A DNA stretch of 22,192 bases from a virus, in IMG/VR virus record IMGVR_UViG_3300025151_000340, positions 1 through 22,192 of that record; one strand, given 5' to 3'. Positions 6,228 through 12,608 of the stretch are shown here, piece by piece. Made by a program: the position numbers and the translations under genes. Every line of letters begins with the position of its first letter. Position 1 is the first letter of the stretch. The notes below the pieces were generated by a model. That model did no database searches, was not told where the DNA came from, and saw only the letters and a list, made by a program, of their open reading frames with translations.

Positions 6228-9002
6228 TTATGTAGAGCCAACTCCAGGTTTGTCTTCCATTTTAACAATTAATCGTTCCAGTGCGTTAAGTAAACTTCTT
6301 TGCATAGCAGTATCTTCGCCATATGTATCTTTGTCAAATCTGCTTGTTAATCGTTCGTCTACATCTCGCTTGATTGCGTCAATTTCGCTTCGTTGTATTC
6401 CGTCTGTTAGGTCAATTTGACCATCTCTTACTAAATTGATTACTGATTGTCTAAATGACCTTGCCGCGGCTAAGCCGTCTGCGCCACCTACATCTCGTTT
6501 GATTTTATCAATTGTACTATCTAGTGTTCCAGAAACTTCACTATAACCGGGTAAGATTCCCATATCATCCCCTCCAAAGCCTTGGGTATTACCAAAATCA
6601 GCACGGGAATAAGTAGTGAAAGTTTCATTCACTGATTTCATGTTATTAGCATAATCTTGTAAGAAACGATTAATCCTAGGATCATTGTCTTTAAATAACT
6701 CAGTTAATTTGGCGGCTGTTACATTGCCACCTCCGACTGCTTCAAATAAGCCAAACTCCTTTAAATAACGAGCAATTTCAATTCTGTTTTCTCTCGCGGC
6801 TTGAACAAGTGTTTCTACAGTAAAAGCATCCATCTCGTAACGGTCCATCATCTCTTTTTTAAAGTCGTCCATGGTCTCGTCTGTTACTCCTGACGCGGTT
6901 TGAAATTCTTTATTAGTTACTCCAAACTGATCTGCTCCAGCAGATCTAGTATCTAATATTTCCTGGAAGAATCCTTCGATGCCGTGTTTTGCGCCTGCTC
7001 CCTCGCTACCGCCAAAGAATAAACCTTTATCGTTCATTGCTCTTGCTTCGTTCATCCTGCCTTGACGTATATATGCCATACCAGCCTGTTGCTTCATAAA
7101 TCTTCCATCGGTTGCTTCGTAAATGCTTAAGGTAATGTCGTCTATAAGTTTTCTAAAGAAATCACTTACAATGGTTCCTAGATTGTTTTCTTTCATATCC
7201 TGTCCGATCTTAGCACTGATTTCATCGATGGTTTGGGTTATTAAATTGTTTAGGCGTTCTGCGGCGTCGGCTCTGTCTTGGCCGCTACCAGCATTAAAAT
7301 AAGCATCTATGGCTTCGTTAAATCTAGCAAAAAATCCTGTTCCTTGGAAGAGATCGCCTATCAAAGGCAAGTTTTCTACAAAGTCTTGTACTAGTATAGA
7401 AAAATTCTTAATTACTGCTCCAAAGTTTACACCCTCTCCTGTGGTACTTACACCAAGTATGCCCATTGTGAATTGCATAATAGCATTTTCAAAAGGTGCT
7501 TTCATCATGTCGAAGAATGTATCTGCTTGAGCACTAATAACTGATATGTTTCTTGCTCTATCGCCATCGGTTGTTAAGTCATTTAATAGTGACTGCCTTG
7601 CTCTAGCCTCACTGGCAAAGTTCACAGCCTGTATTGCTGTTTGACTTCGAGTCATTAAAGCAAGTTGCCTTGCTCTGTTAAATTCATCCTCTGTGGTATC
7701 TACTAAAGAATTCATGATGCTGTTAATTGTGTCGTCGGTGATTTTACCGCTATTAACAATATCTGATTGCGCCATATCCATGGAGTCTACTAATCCAGGG
7801 AAAACTGTAACAAGGTCTGTAAAGCCTTCGTCTAGACCAACAGCACCAGTAATAACAGCATTAATCAATGGACTTGTAATAGCACCGGCATACGTCGGTG
7901 ACAGTCCAACCATCTTAATACTTAATTTTCTTATACTGGTTTGTAATTCTGAAATACCGTCATCGCCTAACTCTCTTGCTCTGGCGGCAATAAGTGTATT
8001 TGTTTCGTCCTCTAGTTTTGCTCTTTCGTAAAGTTCTTCTTCTGCTATACCTGCCGCTTTACCTACGTTCCTTAATGTTCTAGCAACTTCTATAACATTA
8101 CCTGCTAAGTTAGTTCCTTCGGCATCAAGTCTCATACCAAGTCTTGCTCTGATAGATATTTCTCTACCTAACAGTTTTGTCATTTCTTCGTTTTGATAAC
8201 CCATATCAAATAAGCCGCCGGACAGATCCCTTGTAGCATTTCTTAGATCTCTGTAGCCTTCAGCACCTAACACCATAATTTCTTCTGATGTTTCTTGTAG
8301 TGCTTCGGTAAACTCTTTTAAACTTAAACCTGCTAAACTGGCCTGTGTTGCTATATTAGTTGAACCGTCTGTGTACGCACCAACTAATCCTGCTGTTCCG
8401 TTTGATAAACTGTCATTCATTAAGTTAAATGTTTTCATTAATTGTTTACCAATAAACAATGCTACGGCACCTGCCGCCGAGGCAATAGCACCAACAAATC
8501 CAGCAAGTTTCTTAATAGTTTTCATTACCATTTGGCCAAACATAGCAAGAGGACTAATCCTACCACCTAAATCACGCAACATACCTAACGCATTAGCACC
8601 GTCTCCACCATCGCCACCTTGATTGTTTTGACCTAATTTTACTAGTTCGGCAATTCCCTCGTCCATGCTAGTAGTCGACTTTTGTAGAGCCTCCTCTGCT
8701 TTTTGAGTTTTGTTTTGATGTTGTTTGGTTTGTGCTTGATGCTTGTCGTCGTTGGTATTATCTTTTTTCTGTTGACCTTGAAGTGCCTGAATAGCCTTAG
8801 TATTCTTGTCTAATGCCGCTTTTAGCATTTTGCCTAAACCGCCACTAGGATTAAGTTTCTTATCTATAGAACCTAATTTTTTATCAATTAAAGCCTGCGT
8901 GGCTTCTTTTGCCCAATCAGGACCAGTAAAGGTTATACTATACTCGTTACCGCCTCCGGAAGCAGTACCTTTAAAATCCTGTGGTGCTTTACCTTGTGCC
9001 AT
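6228..9002 (-). CDS. Probable tail tape measure protein (gp29 analogue)
   Basis: This is a 924-residue protein, mostly predicted helix. Residues 1-30 contain a strand-like YSITFTGPDW segment. Residues 35-125 are polar and rich in Lys and Gln with coiled-coil character. A Gly/Asn linker follows (about 126-140), then a hydrophobic segment at about 166-186 (AGFVGAIASAAGAVALFIG). Next comes a long Ala/Leu-rich helical region including SLAGLSLKEFTEALQ. One membrane-like segment in a long helical tail protein, next to a baseplate/chaperone gene, is the usual picture of a tape measure protein, which sets tail length and may leave the tube during infection. I see no catalytic motif. T4 gp29 has 590 residues, so sequence identity is not claimed. 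The ATG at 9002 has AGGAAA 8 bases upstream, and a late promoter lies at 9076-9083. Confidence 0.55.
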   Translation of the reverse strand: MAQGKAPQDFKGTASGGGNEYSITFTGPDWAKEATQALIDKKLGSIDKKLNPSGGLGKMLKAALDKNTKAIQALQGQQKKDNTNDDKHQAQTKQHQNKTQKAEEALQKSTTSMDEGIAELVKLGQNNQGGDGGDGANALGMLRDLGGRISPLAMFGQMVMKTIKKLAGFVGAIASAAGAVALFIGKQLMKTFNLMNDSLSNGTAGLVGAYTDGSTNIATQASLAGLSLKEFTEALQETSEEIMVLGAEGYRDLRNATRDLSGGLFDMGYQNEEMTKLLGREISIRARLGMRLDAEGTNLAGNVIEVARTLRNVGKAAGIAEEELYERAKLEDETNTLIAARARELGDDGISELQTSIRKLSIKMVGLSPTYAGAITSPLINAVITGAVGLDEGFTDLVTVFPGLVDSMDMAQSDIVNSGKITDDTINSIMNSLVDTTEDEFNRARQLALMTRSQTAIQAVNFASEARARQSLLNDLTTDGDRARNISVISAQADTFFDMMKAPFENAIMQFTMGILGVSTTGEGVNFGAVIKNFSILVQDFVENLPLIGDLFQGTGFFARFNEAIDAYFNAGSGQDRADAAERLNNLITQTIDEISAKIGQDMKENNLGTIVSDFFRKLIDDITLSIYEATDGRFMKQQAGMAYIRQGRMNEARAMNDKGLFFGGSEGAGAKHGIEGFFQEILDTRSAGADQFGVTNKEFQTASGVTDETMDDFKKEMMDRYEMDAFTVETLVQAARENRIEIARYLKEFGLFEAVGGGNVTAAKLTELFKDNDPRINRFLQDYANNMKSVNETFTTYSRADFGNTQGFGGDDMGILPGYSEVSGTLDSTIDKIKRDVGGADGLAAARSFRQSVINLVRDGQIDLTDGIQRSEIDAIKRDVDERLTSRFDKDTYGEDTAMQRSLLNALERLIVKMEDKPGVGST

Positions 9003-9037
9003 TGTTCACTTTCCTATTAAGTATGTATTTTATGAAT

Positions 9038-9045
9038 GATAAATA
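9038..9045 (+). promoter_or_regulatory. Late promoter GATAAATA for the gp26-like gene
   Basis: GATAAATA on the plus strand; expected start near 9051, giving a leader of about 66 bases before the ATG at 9117. It is one arm of an 11-bp perfect inverted repeat whose other arm is the opposing late promoter. Confidence 0.7.
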
Positions 9046-9075
9046 GTTCTTACATACAGTATATCATATAGTAAC

Positions 9076-9083
9076 TATTTATC
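9076..9083 (-). promoter_or_regulatory. Late promoter GATAAATA for the tape-measure-like gene
   Basis: The minus strand reads GATAAATA; expected start near 9070, giving a leader of about 68 bases before the ATG at 9002. It faces the plus-strand late promoter at 9038-9045. Confidence 0.7.
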
Positions 9084-9116
9084 GATATATTTAAAATATG
9101 TTATAATGGAGAAACT

Positions 9117-9968
9117 ATGACAGCAAAAACATCATTACAGGATTTTTACAGATCCCCTAAACTATACATAGAACTGCCAAGCGGTGGTAAGTTTTATGAC
9201 GAAAGTATTATAGATTGGCCCGAGACAGGCGAACTACCAGTATTAGCAATGACGCCAAAGGACGACTTAATTGTTAGAAACCCTGACGCATTACTAAACG
9301 GCGATGCTGTTATTAGGCTTGTAAAAAGTTGTATGCCGTGTGTAAAGAAACCAGAAAGTCTTATTGCGCCTGATATGGAACTAATATTAGTAGCAATTAG
9401 AGCCGCTTCAGAAAAAAATAAATCAATTGAATTAGATCATAAGTGTCCAGCATGTGAACACGAAATGAAATTTGATCTAGACTTATCAACAGCGGTACAA
9501 GACTTCGAGTCTATAGAAGAACTATCAGAATTCCAATTAAGTAACGGATTAACAGTAGGTATAAAACCTGCTAACTATTTGTTTTCAATACAAACTGCCA
9601 AATCCATGATAGAACAAGCAAATCTACTTACAAAAATTACCAACGAAGAGTACGATTCAGAAAACACAAGACTTAAAAACATTGGCGAAGCATTTGATAA
9701 AATGGCACAGTATAATTATAGTGTGCTTGTAAACAGTATTAGATACATTGCTATTCCAGACAGTGATGAAAGAATTGATGACAGAGATCAAATTTTAGAA
9801 TTTTTAGATAATGTCGATGCTAAAATAGGTAAAGAAATCGACGGTGTTGTTAGCAGTATTAACAACGGCGGTATTAACAAGATACACAATGGCGCATGTG
9901 AAGAATGCGAAGAGCCATTTGAAATACCGATCGATTTTGATCCAGTAAGTTTTTTCTTAACTTCCTAA
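9117..9968 (+). CDS. 26: gp26-family baseplate hub protein / tail assembly protein (zero-frame product)
   Basis: This is a 283-residue protein of the T4 baseplate gp26 type. Family features seen are LPSGGKFYD (about 20-28), MTPKDDLIVRNPDALLNGDA (about 45-64, the strongest signature), the charged central helices, and two CxxC pairs, C110/C113 (CPAC) and C261/C264 (CEEC), that could form one zinc-binding site; the end reads FDPVSFFLTS. In T4, gp26 acts in baseplate hub assembly, and gene 51 follows it directly. The ATG at 9117 has GGAG five bases upstream. The last codons overlap a -1 slippery heptamer (9950-9956), so this is expected to be the major short product, with a minor fusion of about 361 residues ending at 10201. 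The T4 gene number is by family, not by demonstrated orthology. Confidence 0.8.
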   Translation: MTAKTSLQDFYRSPKLYIELPSGGKFYDESIIDWPETGELPVLAMTPKDDLIVRNPDALLNGDAVIRLVKSCMPCVKKPESLIAPDMELILVAIRAASEKNKSIELDHKCPACEHEMKFDLDLSTAVQDFESIEELSEFQLSNGLTVGIKPANYLFSIQTAKSMIEQANLLTKITNEEYDSENTRLKNIGEAFDKMAQYNYSVLVNSIRYIAIPDSDERIDDRDQILEFLDNVDAKIGKEIDGVVSSINNGGINKIHNGACEECEEPFEIPIDFDPVSFFLTS

Positions 9969-10005
9969 ATAGAGCAGAGCCTGAGGAAATCAGGAACTAT
10001 TTAGG
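9950..10005 (+). promoter_or_regulatory. Programmed -1 ribosomal frameshift signal (slippery heptamer plus stem-loop)
   Basis: The heptamer T TTT TTC sits in the correct frame (codons AGT-TTT-TTC, 9948-9956). After seven bases a stem-loop begins: outer stem CCTAAATAG (9964-9972) with CTATTTAGG (9997-10005), nine perfect pairs, and inner stem CCTGA (9980-9984) with TCAGG (9990-9994) closing a GGAAA loop, joined by an unequal internal loop. The zero-frame stop TAA is at 9966-9968, inside the outer stem. Heptamer, spacer and structure match the established -1 frameshift design. Confidence 0.85.
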
Positions 10006-10201
10006 ATTACTAGAGGAGCAGTCAGAAGCAATTCGAAAATCTGTATACGATCTAGTAATCTACACCGAAGGCTCTATTAGTGTTAACGAAGCATGGGCAA
10101 TGGATTTTGGTGATCGTCAAATTGTTATGGACAGTTTCGAAGAATTCATGAAAGCAAAGAATCCAGGTAGCAAGAACGAAATGAAACAAGAACAAATGTA
10201 A
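9956..10201 (+). CDS. -1 frame extension of the gp26-like gene (gp51-like position)
   Basis: This is an 81-codon frame reading LNFLNRAEPEEIRNYLGLLE and onward, ending MKQEQM. It is open only from 9941 (a TGA in this frame is at 9938-9940), and its first ATG comes 47 codons after the slip, so it has no normal start and no Shine-Dalgarno. It encodes a predicted helical, acidic segment. Read through the slip at 9950-9956 it would give a fusion of about 361 residues. In lambda (G/GT), P2 (E/E') and many other phages a -1 extension of a tail assembly chaperone recruits the tape measure protein; in T4 the gene after 26 is 51, a hub-assembly catalyst. Either role fits. The stop abuts the stop of the next, convergent gene with no gap. 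Confidence 0.8.
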   Translation, partial: LNFLNRAEPEEIRNYLGLLEEQSEAIRKSVYDLVIYTEGSISVNEAWAMDFGDRQIVMDSFEEFMKAKNPGSKNEMKQEQM

Positions 10202-11110
10202 TTATAGGTATATGTCGCTTGTTTCGTTGCTGTTTAGATACACTATATACTGCTTAAAATCCTCTTTAAAGTAATTTAAATGCTCTAAATCCATTGATTC
10301 TACTTGCGTATATACACCCTCGACCTCTTTATTATTGGTTAATTTAACGAGGTTTTTTAGATATTTTAACGATTTTATATAGGAATTTGTGCTCTGTACC
10401 TTGTATTTGACGCGGTCATACATAGGTATTTGCTCGTTGTCTTGTATGTGTAATAGTGCGTGATTAATATTCCTGTGTAATACCAACTTCATCTCATCGG
10501 CCTCACTTAAAACCTCGCCTAAGACTGCGTATACGTCGGTGTGTGCTGTTTTCATCAGTATACGGCATACATGTACCAGACTACCAATAGCACTTGCTGT
10601 AAGCACTCTATTGTACAGTTGGAACCATGATAGTTTATTGGTATCTTGGTAAATGGTGTGGAGGCTTAGTTTATACCGCTCCGGCTCAAAATTTCTATCA
10701 GCCACATTAAGCAAACAGTAATCAGTATCATGCTGTACAATAATCCAATCGTATATAGGGTCTACTTCCATAGTCCTAGCAGTTTCTATATCTCCGGGGT
10801 ATAAAAGTACCAAAGCATCGTTATCCTGTCCGTATACTTCCTGGAATACTTGCTCTCTGAACTGTTTTAGCAAATACGGAGCACTCGCACAACGTATATA
10901 CTTGTTTGCTGTATCAACGCAATGCTCACTTAACTGTAACTGACACTCTAGCAGATCTTGTAAATGTCCATCTATACCACCCATGGAGGTTGGTAATAAC
11001 ATTTTGAATAAACCTATGTCTTTGAACTTTTGAATGTTGTAGATGTCATACTCACATGTATGTATAAATTCACTTTTTATGTGTATCCAATTATCTTGTA
11101 CTGGTATCAT
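10202..11110 (-). CDS. Acyl-CoA-dehydrogenase-like accessory protein, probably degenerate
   Basis: This is a 302-residue protein. Residues 28-64 (KFKDIGLFKMLLPTSMGG, then DLLECQLQLSEH) closely follow the N-terminal helical signature of acyl-CoA dehydrogenases and related flavin monooxygenases (GL-x-x-x-x-x-P-x-x-x-GG, then a helix ending before the substrate pocket). Residues 162-225 (FQLYNRVLTASAIGSLVHVC onward) resemble the helical C-terminal domain. The middle beta domain is short, the total is about 80 residues under the usual 380, and I do not find a clear catalytic Glu or FAD-binding arginine, so enzymatic activity is doubtful. No Shine-Dalgarno precedes the ATG at 11110; instead CATAAATA ends five bases upstream, predicting a leaderless mRNA. 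The fold assignment is an inference from pattern; an unrelated helical protein is possible. Confidence 0.5.
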   Translation of the reverse strand: MIPVQDNWIHIKSEFIHTCEYDIYNIQKFKDIGLFKMLLPTSMGGIDGHLQDLLECQLQLSEHCVDTANKYIRCASAPYLLKQFREQVFQEVYGQDNDALVLLYPGDIETARTMEVDPIYDWIIVQHDTDYCLLNVADRNFEPERYKLSLHTIYQDTNKLSWFQLYNRVLTASAIGSLVHVCRILMKTAHTDVYAVLGEVLSEADEMKLVLHRNINHALLHIQDNEQIPMYDRVKYKVQSTNSYIKSLKYLKNLVKLTNNKEVEGVYTQVESMDLEHLNYFKEDFKQYIVYLNSNETSDIYL

Positions 11111-11115
11111 GTAAA

Positions 11116-11123
11116 TATTTATG
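11116..11123 (-). promoter_or_regulatory. Late promoter CATAAATA predicting a leaderless mRNA (acyl-CoA-dehydrogenase-like gene)
   Basis: On the minus strand CATAAATA is followed by TTTAC and then the ATG at 11110. By the T4 late rule the A of the ATG would be the first transcribed base. No Shine-Dalgarno is present upstream. Confidence 0.65.
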
Positions 11124-11136
11124 TGTTTACTTTATT

Positions 11137-11151
11137 AGACACTTCGTGTCT
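11137..11151. repeat. Short hairpin AGACAC-TTC-GTGTCT
   Basis: Six perfect pairs with a three-base loop, followed on the plus strand by only three T (counting the last stem base) before a G. It is too weak to call as an intrinsic terminator; its position upstream of the promoter at 11116-11123 also argues against that for the minus strand. Confidence 0.4.
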
Positions 11152-11242
11152 TTGCCAACTACAAACTTCATTCACTTCGTTCATATCAGTTTTTGTTTGC
11201 AATTTTTTTAAACTTAAAGTTATCATGTATGTTGAGTCATAA

Positions 11243-11262
11243 TTCACCCGTGTCCGGGTGAA
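11243..11262. repeat. 8-bp perfect hairpin TTCACCCG / CGGGTGAA
   Basis: TTCACCCG (11243-11250), loop TGTC, CGGGTGAA (11255-11262). It is stable and GC-rich, with no T-run on either side, so it is not a standard terminator. It could be an operator or part of a structured RNA. Confidence 0.6.
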
Positions 11263-11370
11263 CTAATGTCGATGGTGTCATCATGTGATGTCTCGTCATC
11301 TCTAACTAGGGTGCTTTGCTGGAACCGGTGAGCCTTTAGTCCCTTTACACTACCTTCACGAATCTCACGG

Positions 11371-11412
11371 AAACTTGTATAACCTTGTAGAGTTCAGTTA
11401 TACAAACTTGTA
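11371..11412. repeat. 9-bp inverted repeat overlapping a 9-bp direct repeat
   Basis: TTGTATAAC (11375-11383) and GTTATACAA (11397-11405) are exact reverse complements around a 13-base loop. The direct repeat AAACTTGTA occurs at 11371-11379 and 11404-11412, so one stem can form in two registers. Confidence 0.6.
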
Positions 11413-11671
11413 GGTTGCTTTTTCTCAGTGCCTACATCCTTTAATACTGTTGTCGTTTGTTTGTATCTCATGTACCGCCATACATTCCAGATCTAACGCC
11501 AAGTCAATGGAGTCTCAAGGAAACCGATATTATCTGCCTCGGTGGGGTGGTGTATGGTCCTATGTGTTTGCCGGGTGTGCCGTGATGTGCCGTGTGTGCC
11601 TTAGTCCTGTTGTTCAGTAAATAGTTATCGTCGTGTAACCTTGCCTGTAGTATTTTTCGAATAATCCTAGT

Positions 11672-11679
11672 CATAAATA
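11672..11679 (+). promoter_or_regulatory. Late promoter CATAAATA predicting a leaderless mRNA (2OG oxygenase gene)
   Basis: CATAAATA is followed by TTGCT and then the ATG at 11685, the same motif and the same five-base spacing as at 11116-11123 on the other strand. There is no Shine-Dalgarno before the ATG. Confidence 0.65.
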
Positions 11680-11684
11680 TTGCT

Positions 11685-12185
11685 ATGGAGCATTTTACAA
11701 TCACTGGCATTTTGACTAAAGAAGAATGCTCTGAAATCATAAGCAAATTACCAGATAAGAAAAACAAACTAGATGTTCGTAGCCGTACTCTAATTCCTGG
11801 TAAATGGACCGATGCCGAATGGAGTAAAACTCGCAAACAATTTAACACCCACCGGATAAAATTAGAACAAGATGCCGCAGAGTATATTAGCAATATAATC
11901 AAACCCATAAGTACAGAATTAGAAACGTTGACATTAACTAATAAAGATATTTTTTATGTAAACTATTACAACGCAGGTGAATGTGCTCGTGAGCACATAG
12001 ACCCATCAAAGTATACAATATGTATTGCTCTTAATGATGACTTTGAAGGTGGAGAGTTTTTTGTTAATAAAAAGCCAGTAAAATTAAACACAGGCGACGG
12101 TGTTATTTTTTTAGGTAATACTACACATGCTGTAAGCGAAATACTGTCTGGGTCTAGATGGAGTTTATGCGTCTGGGTTTTTTGA
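11685..12185 (+). CDS. 2-oxoglutarate/Fe(II)-dependent oxygenase (prolyl-4-hydroxylase type)
   Basis: This is a 166-residue single-domain enzyme. The metal triad is H104-x-D106 (in REHIDPSKY) and H148 (in GNTTHAVSEI), and R158 (in SGSRWSLCVW) is placed to bind 2-oxoglutarate. The GGEFFV strand (about 122-127) and GDGVIFLG turn (about 137-144) are typical of the double-stranded beta-helix of this family. These enzymes hydroxylate proteins, small molecules or nucleic acid bases using O2 and 2-oxoglutarate; the substrate is not evident. Such genes are common in marine T4-like phages. The 3' end overlaps the convergent nuclease gene by 21 bases. Transcription probably starts at the ATG itself from the CATAAATA at 11672-11679. 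Confidence 0.88.
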   Translation: MEHFTITGILTKEECSEIISKLPDKKNKLDVRSRTLIPGKWTDAEWSKTRKQFNTHRIKLEQDAAEYISNIIKPISTELETLTLTNKDIFYVNYYNAGECAREHIDPSKYTICIALNDDFEGGEFFVNKKPVKLNTGDGVIFLGNTTHAVSEILSGSRWSLCVWVF

Positions 12186-12608
12186 GTCTTGTTTAAGGCC
12201 TTCACGTAATACTTTTGAACCACCTATGCGAACGTTGATGATTCCGTTGTAGTAATCGTCTGTGAGCAGTACTTCTCGTTCAAATTGTTCTCTTGCTTCT
12301 AAGTAACTTGCTATGCCTCTACTGGCACAGAAGTAAAGTACTTCTCTAGTAAAACTGTCTTCTCCTAATTTTTCTACATCTTCTTTTAGGTGATCTGAAC
12401 TGCCCCAATAGTCTCGCCAGTCACTTTCTTTTGTACTGCGTCTTTTATTCTTTTTGCCTTTAAGCGGAGGGCGAGTAACTTTACGTTTGGCTAATTTTTT
12501 GCCAACGTATTTCATGCCGTTCTTTTTGTTTGTGATAAGATAAACGATTGCTTCGCAATCTTCTGGCAAGTTGTCTATTACTTCTCCGTTATAGGTCCAC
12601 TTGCTCAT
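12165..12608 (-). CDS. GIY-YIG-like endonuclease
   Basis: This is a 147-residue basic protein. The IVYLITNKKNGMKYVGKK stretch (residues 21-38) is a variant GIY-YIG module (IVY...YVG). It is followed by basic residues (about 37-60), KESDWRDYWGSS (about 61-72), and YLEAREQFEREVLL (about 101-114), where a Glu would serve as metal ligand, then YYNGIINVRIGG. In T4 the GIY-YIG proteins are homing endonucleases (Seg). This one sits in an operon with gp46, with its ATG overlapping the gp46 stop (TAATG), so it may be a resident nuclease acting in recombination or host DNA degradation and not a mobile element. The last 21 bases overlap the oxygenase gene on the other strand. Confidence 0.75.
   Translation of the reverse strand: MSKWTYNGEVIDNLPEDCEAIVYLITNKKNGMKYVGKKLAKRKVTRPPLKGKKNKRRSTKESDWRDYWGSSDHLKEDVEKLGEDSFTREVLYFCASRGIASYLEAREQFEREVLLTDDYYNGIINVRIGGSKVLREGLKQDSKNPDA

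Larger units (their letters stand above)
9038..9083. repeat. 11-bp perfect inverted repeat formed by two face-to-face late promoters
   Basis: GATAAATAGTT at 9038-9048 is the exact reverse complement of AACTATTTATC at 9073-9083, with 24 bases between. Each arm carries a late promoter motif pointing toward the other. By the T4 spacing rule the two transcripts would start near 9051 (plus) and 9070 (minus), so their 5' ends would be complementary over about 20 bases. Confidence 0.8.
11111..11684. other. 574-base non-coding region, higher GC, with several inverted repeats
   Basis: No frame on either strand shows credible coding sequence. A hand count over 11281-11640 gives about 45 percent GC, above the adjoining genes. 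Elements seen are a 6-bp hairpin at 11137-11151, an 8-bp hairpin at 11243-11262, a 9-bp inverted repeat at 11375-11405 overlapped by a 9-bp direct repeat AAACTTGTA (11371 and 11404), a 5-bp pair ACCGA/TCGGT at 11523-11543, and a tandem TGTGCC repeat at 11576-11600. Late promoters pointing outward stand at both ends. I see no tRNA cloverleaf or T-loop. It could hold a structured RNA, a regulatory site or the relic of a transferred segment. Confidence 0.6.

Noticed and set aside
9102-9107. TATAAT before the gp26-like gene as a sigma70 promoter
   Set aside because: No -35 element at the right distance, and the start would leave only a few bases before the ATG, past the GGAG site.
11243-11262. 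8-bp hairpin as an intrinsic terminator
   Set aside because: No T-run follows on either strand, and both neighbouring genes are transcribed away from it.
11111-11684. tRNA or CRISPR array in the non-coding block
   Set aside because: No cloverleaf with a T-loop on either strand, and the repeats are too short and irregular for CRISPR.
11504-11908. 134-residue minus-strand frame across the 5' half of the oxygenase gene
   Set aside because: Antisense to an enzyme with intact active site, no ribosome site, and its translation looks random.
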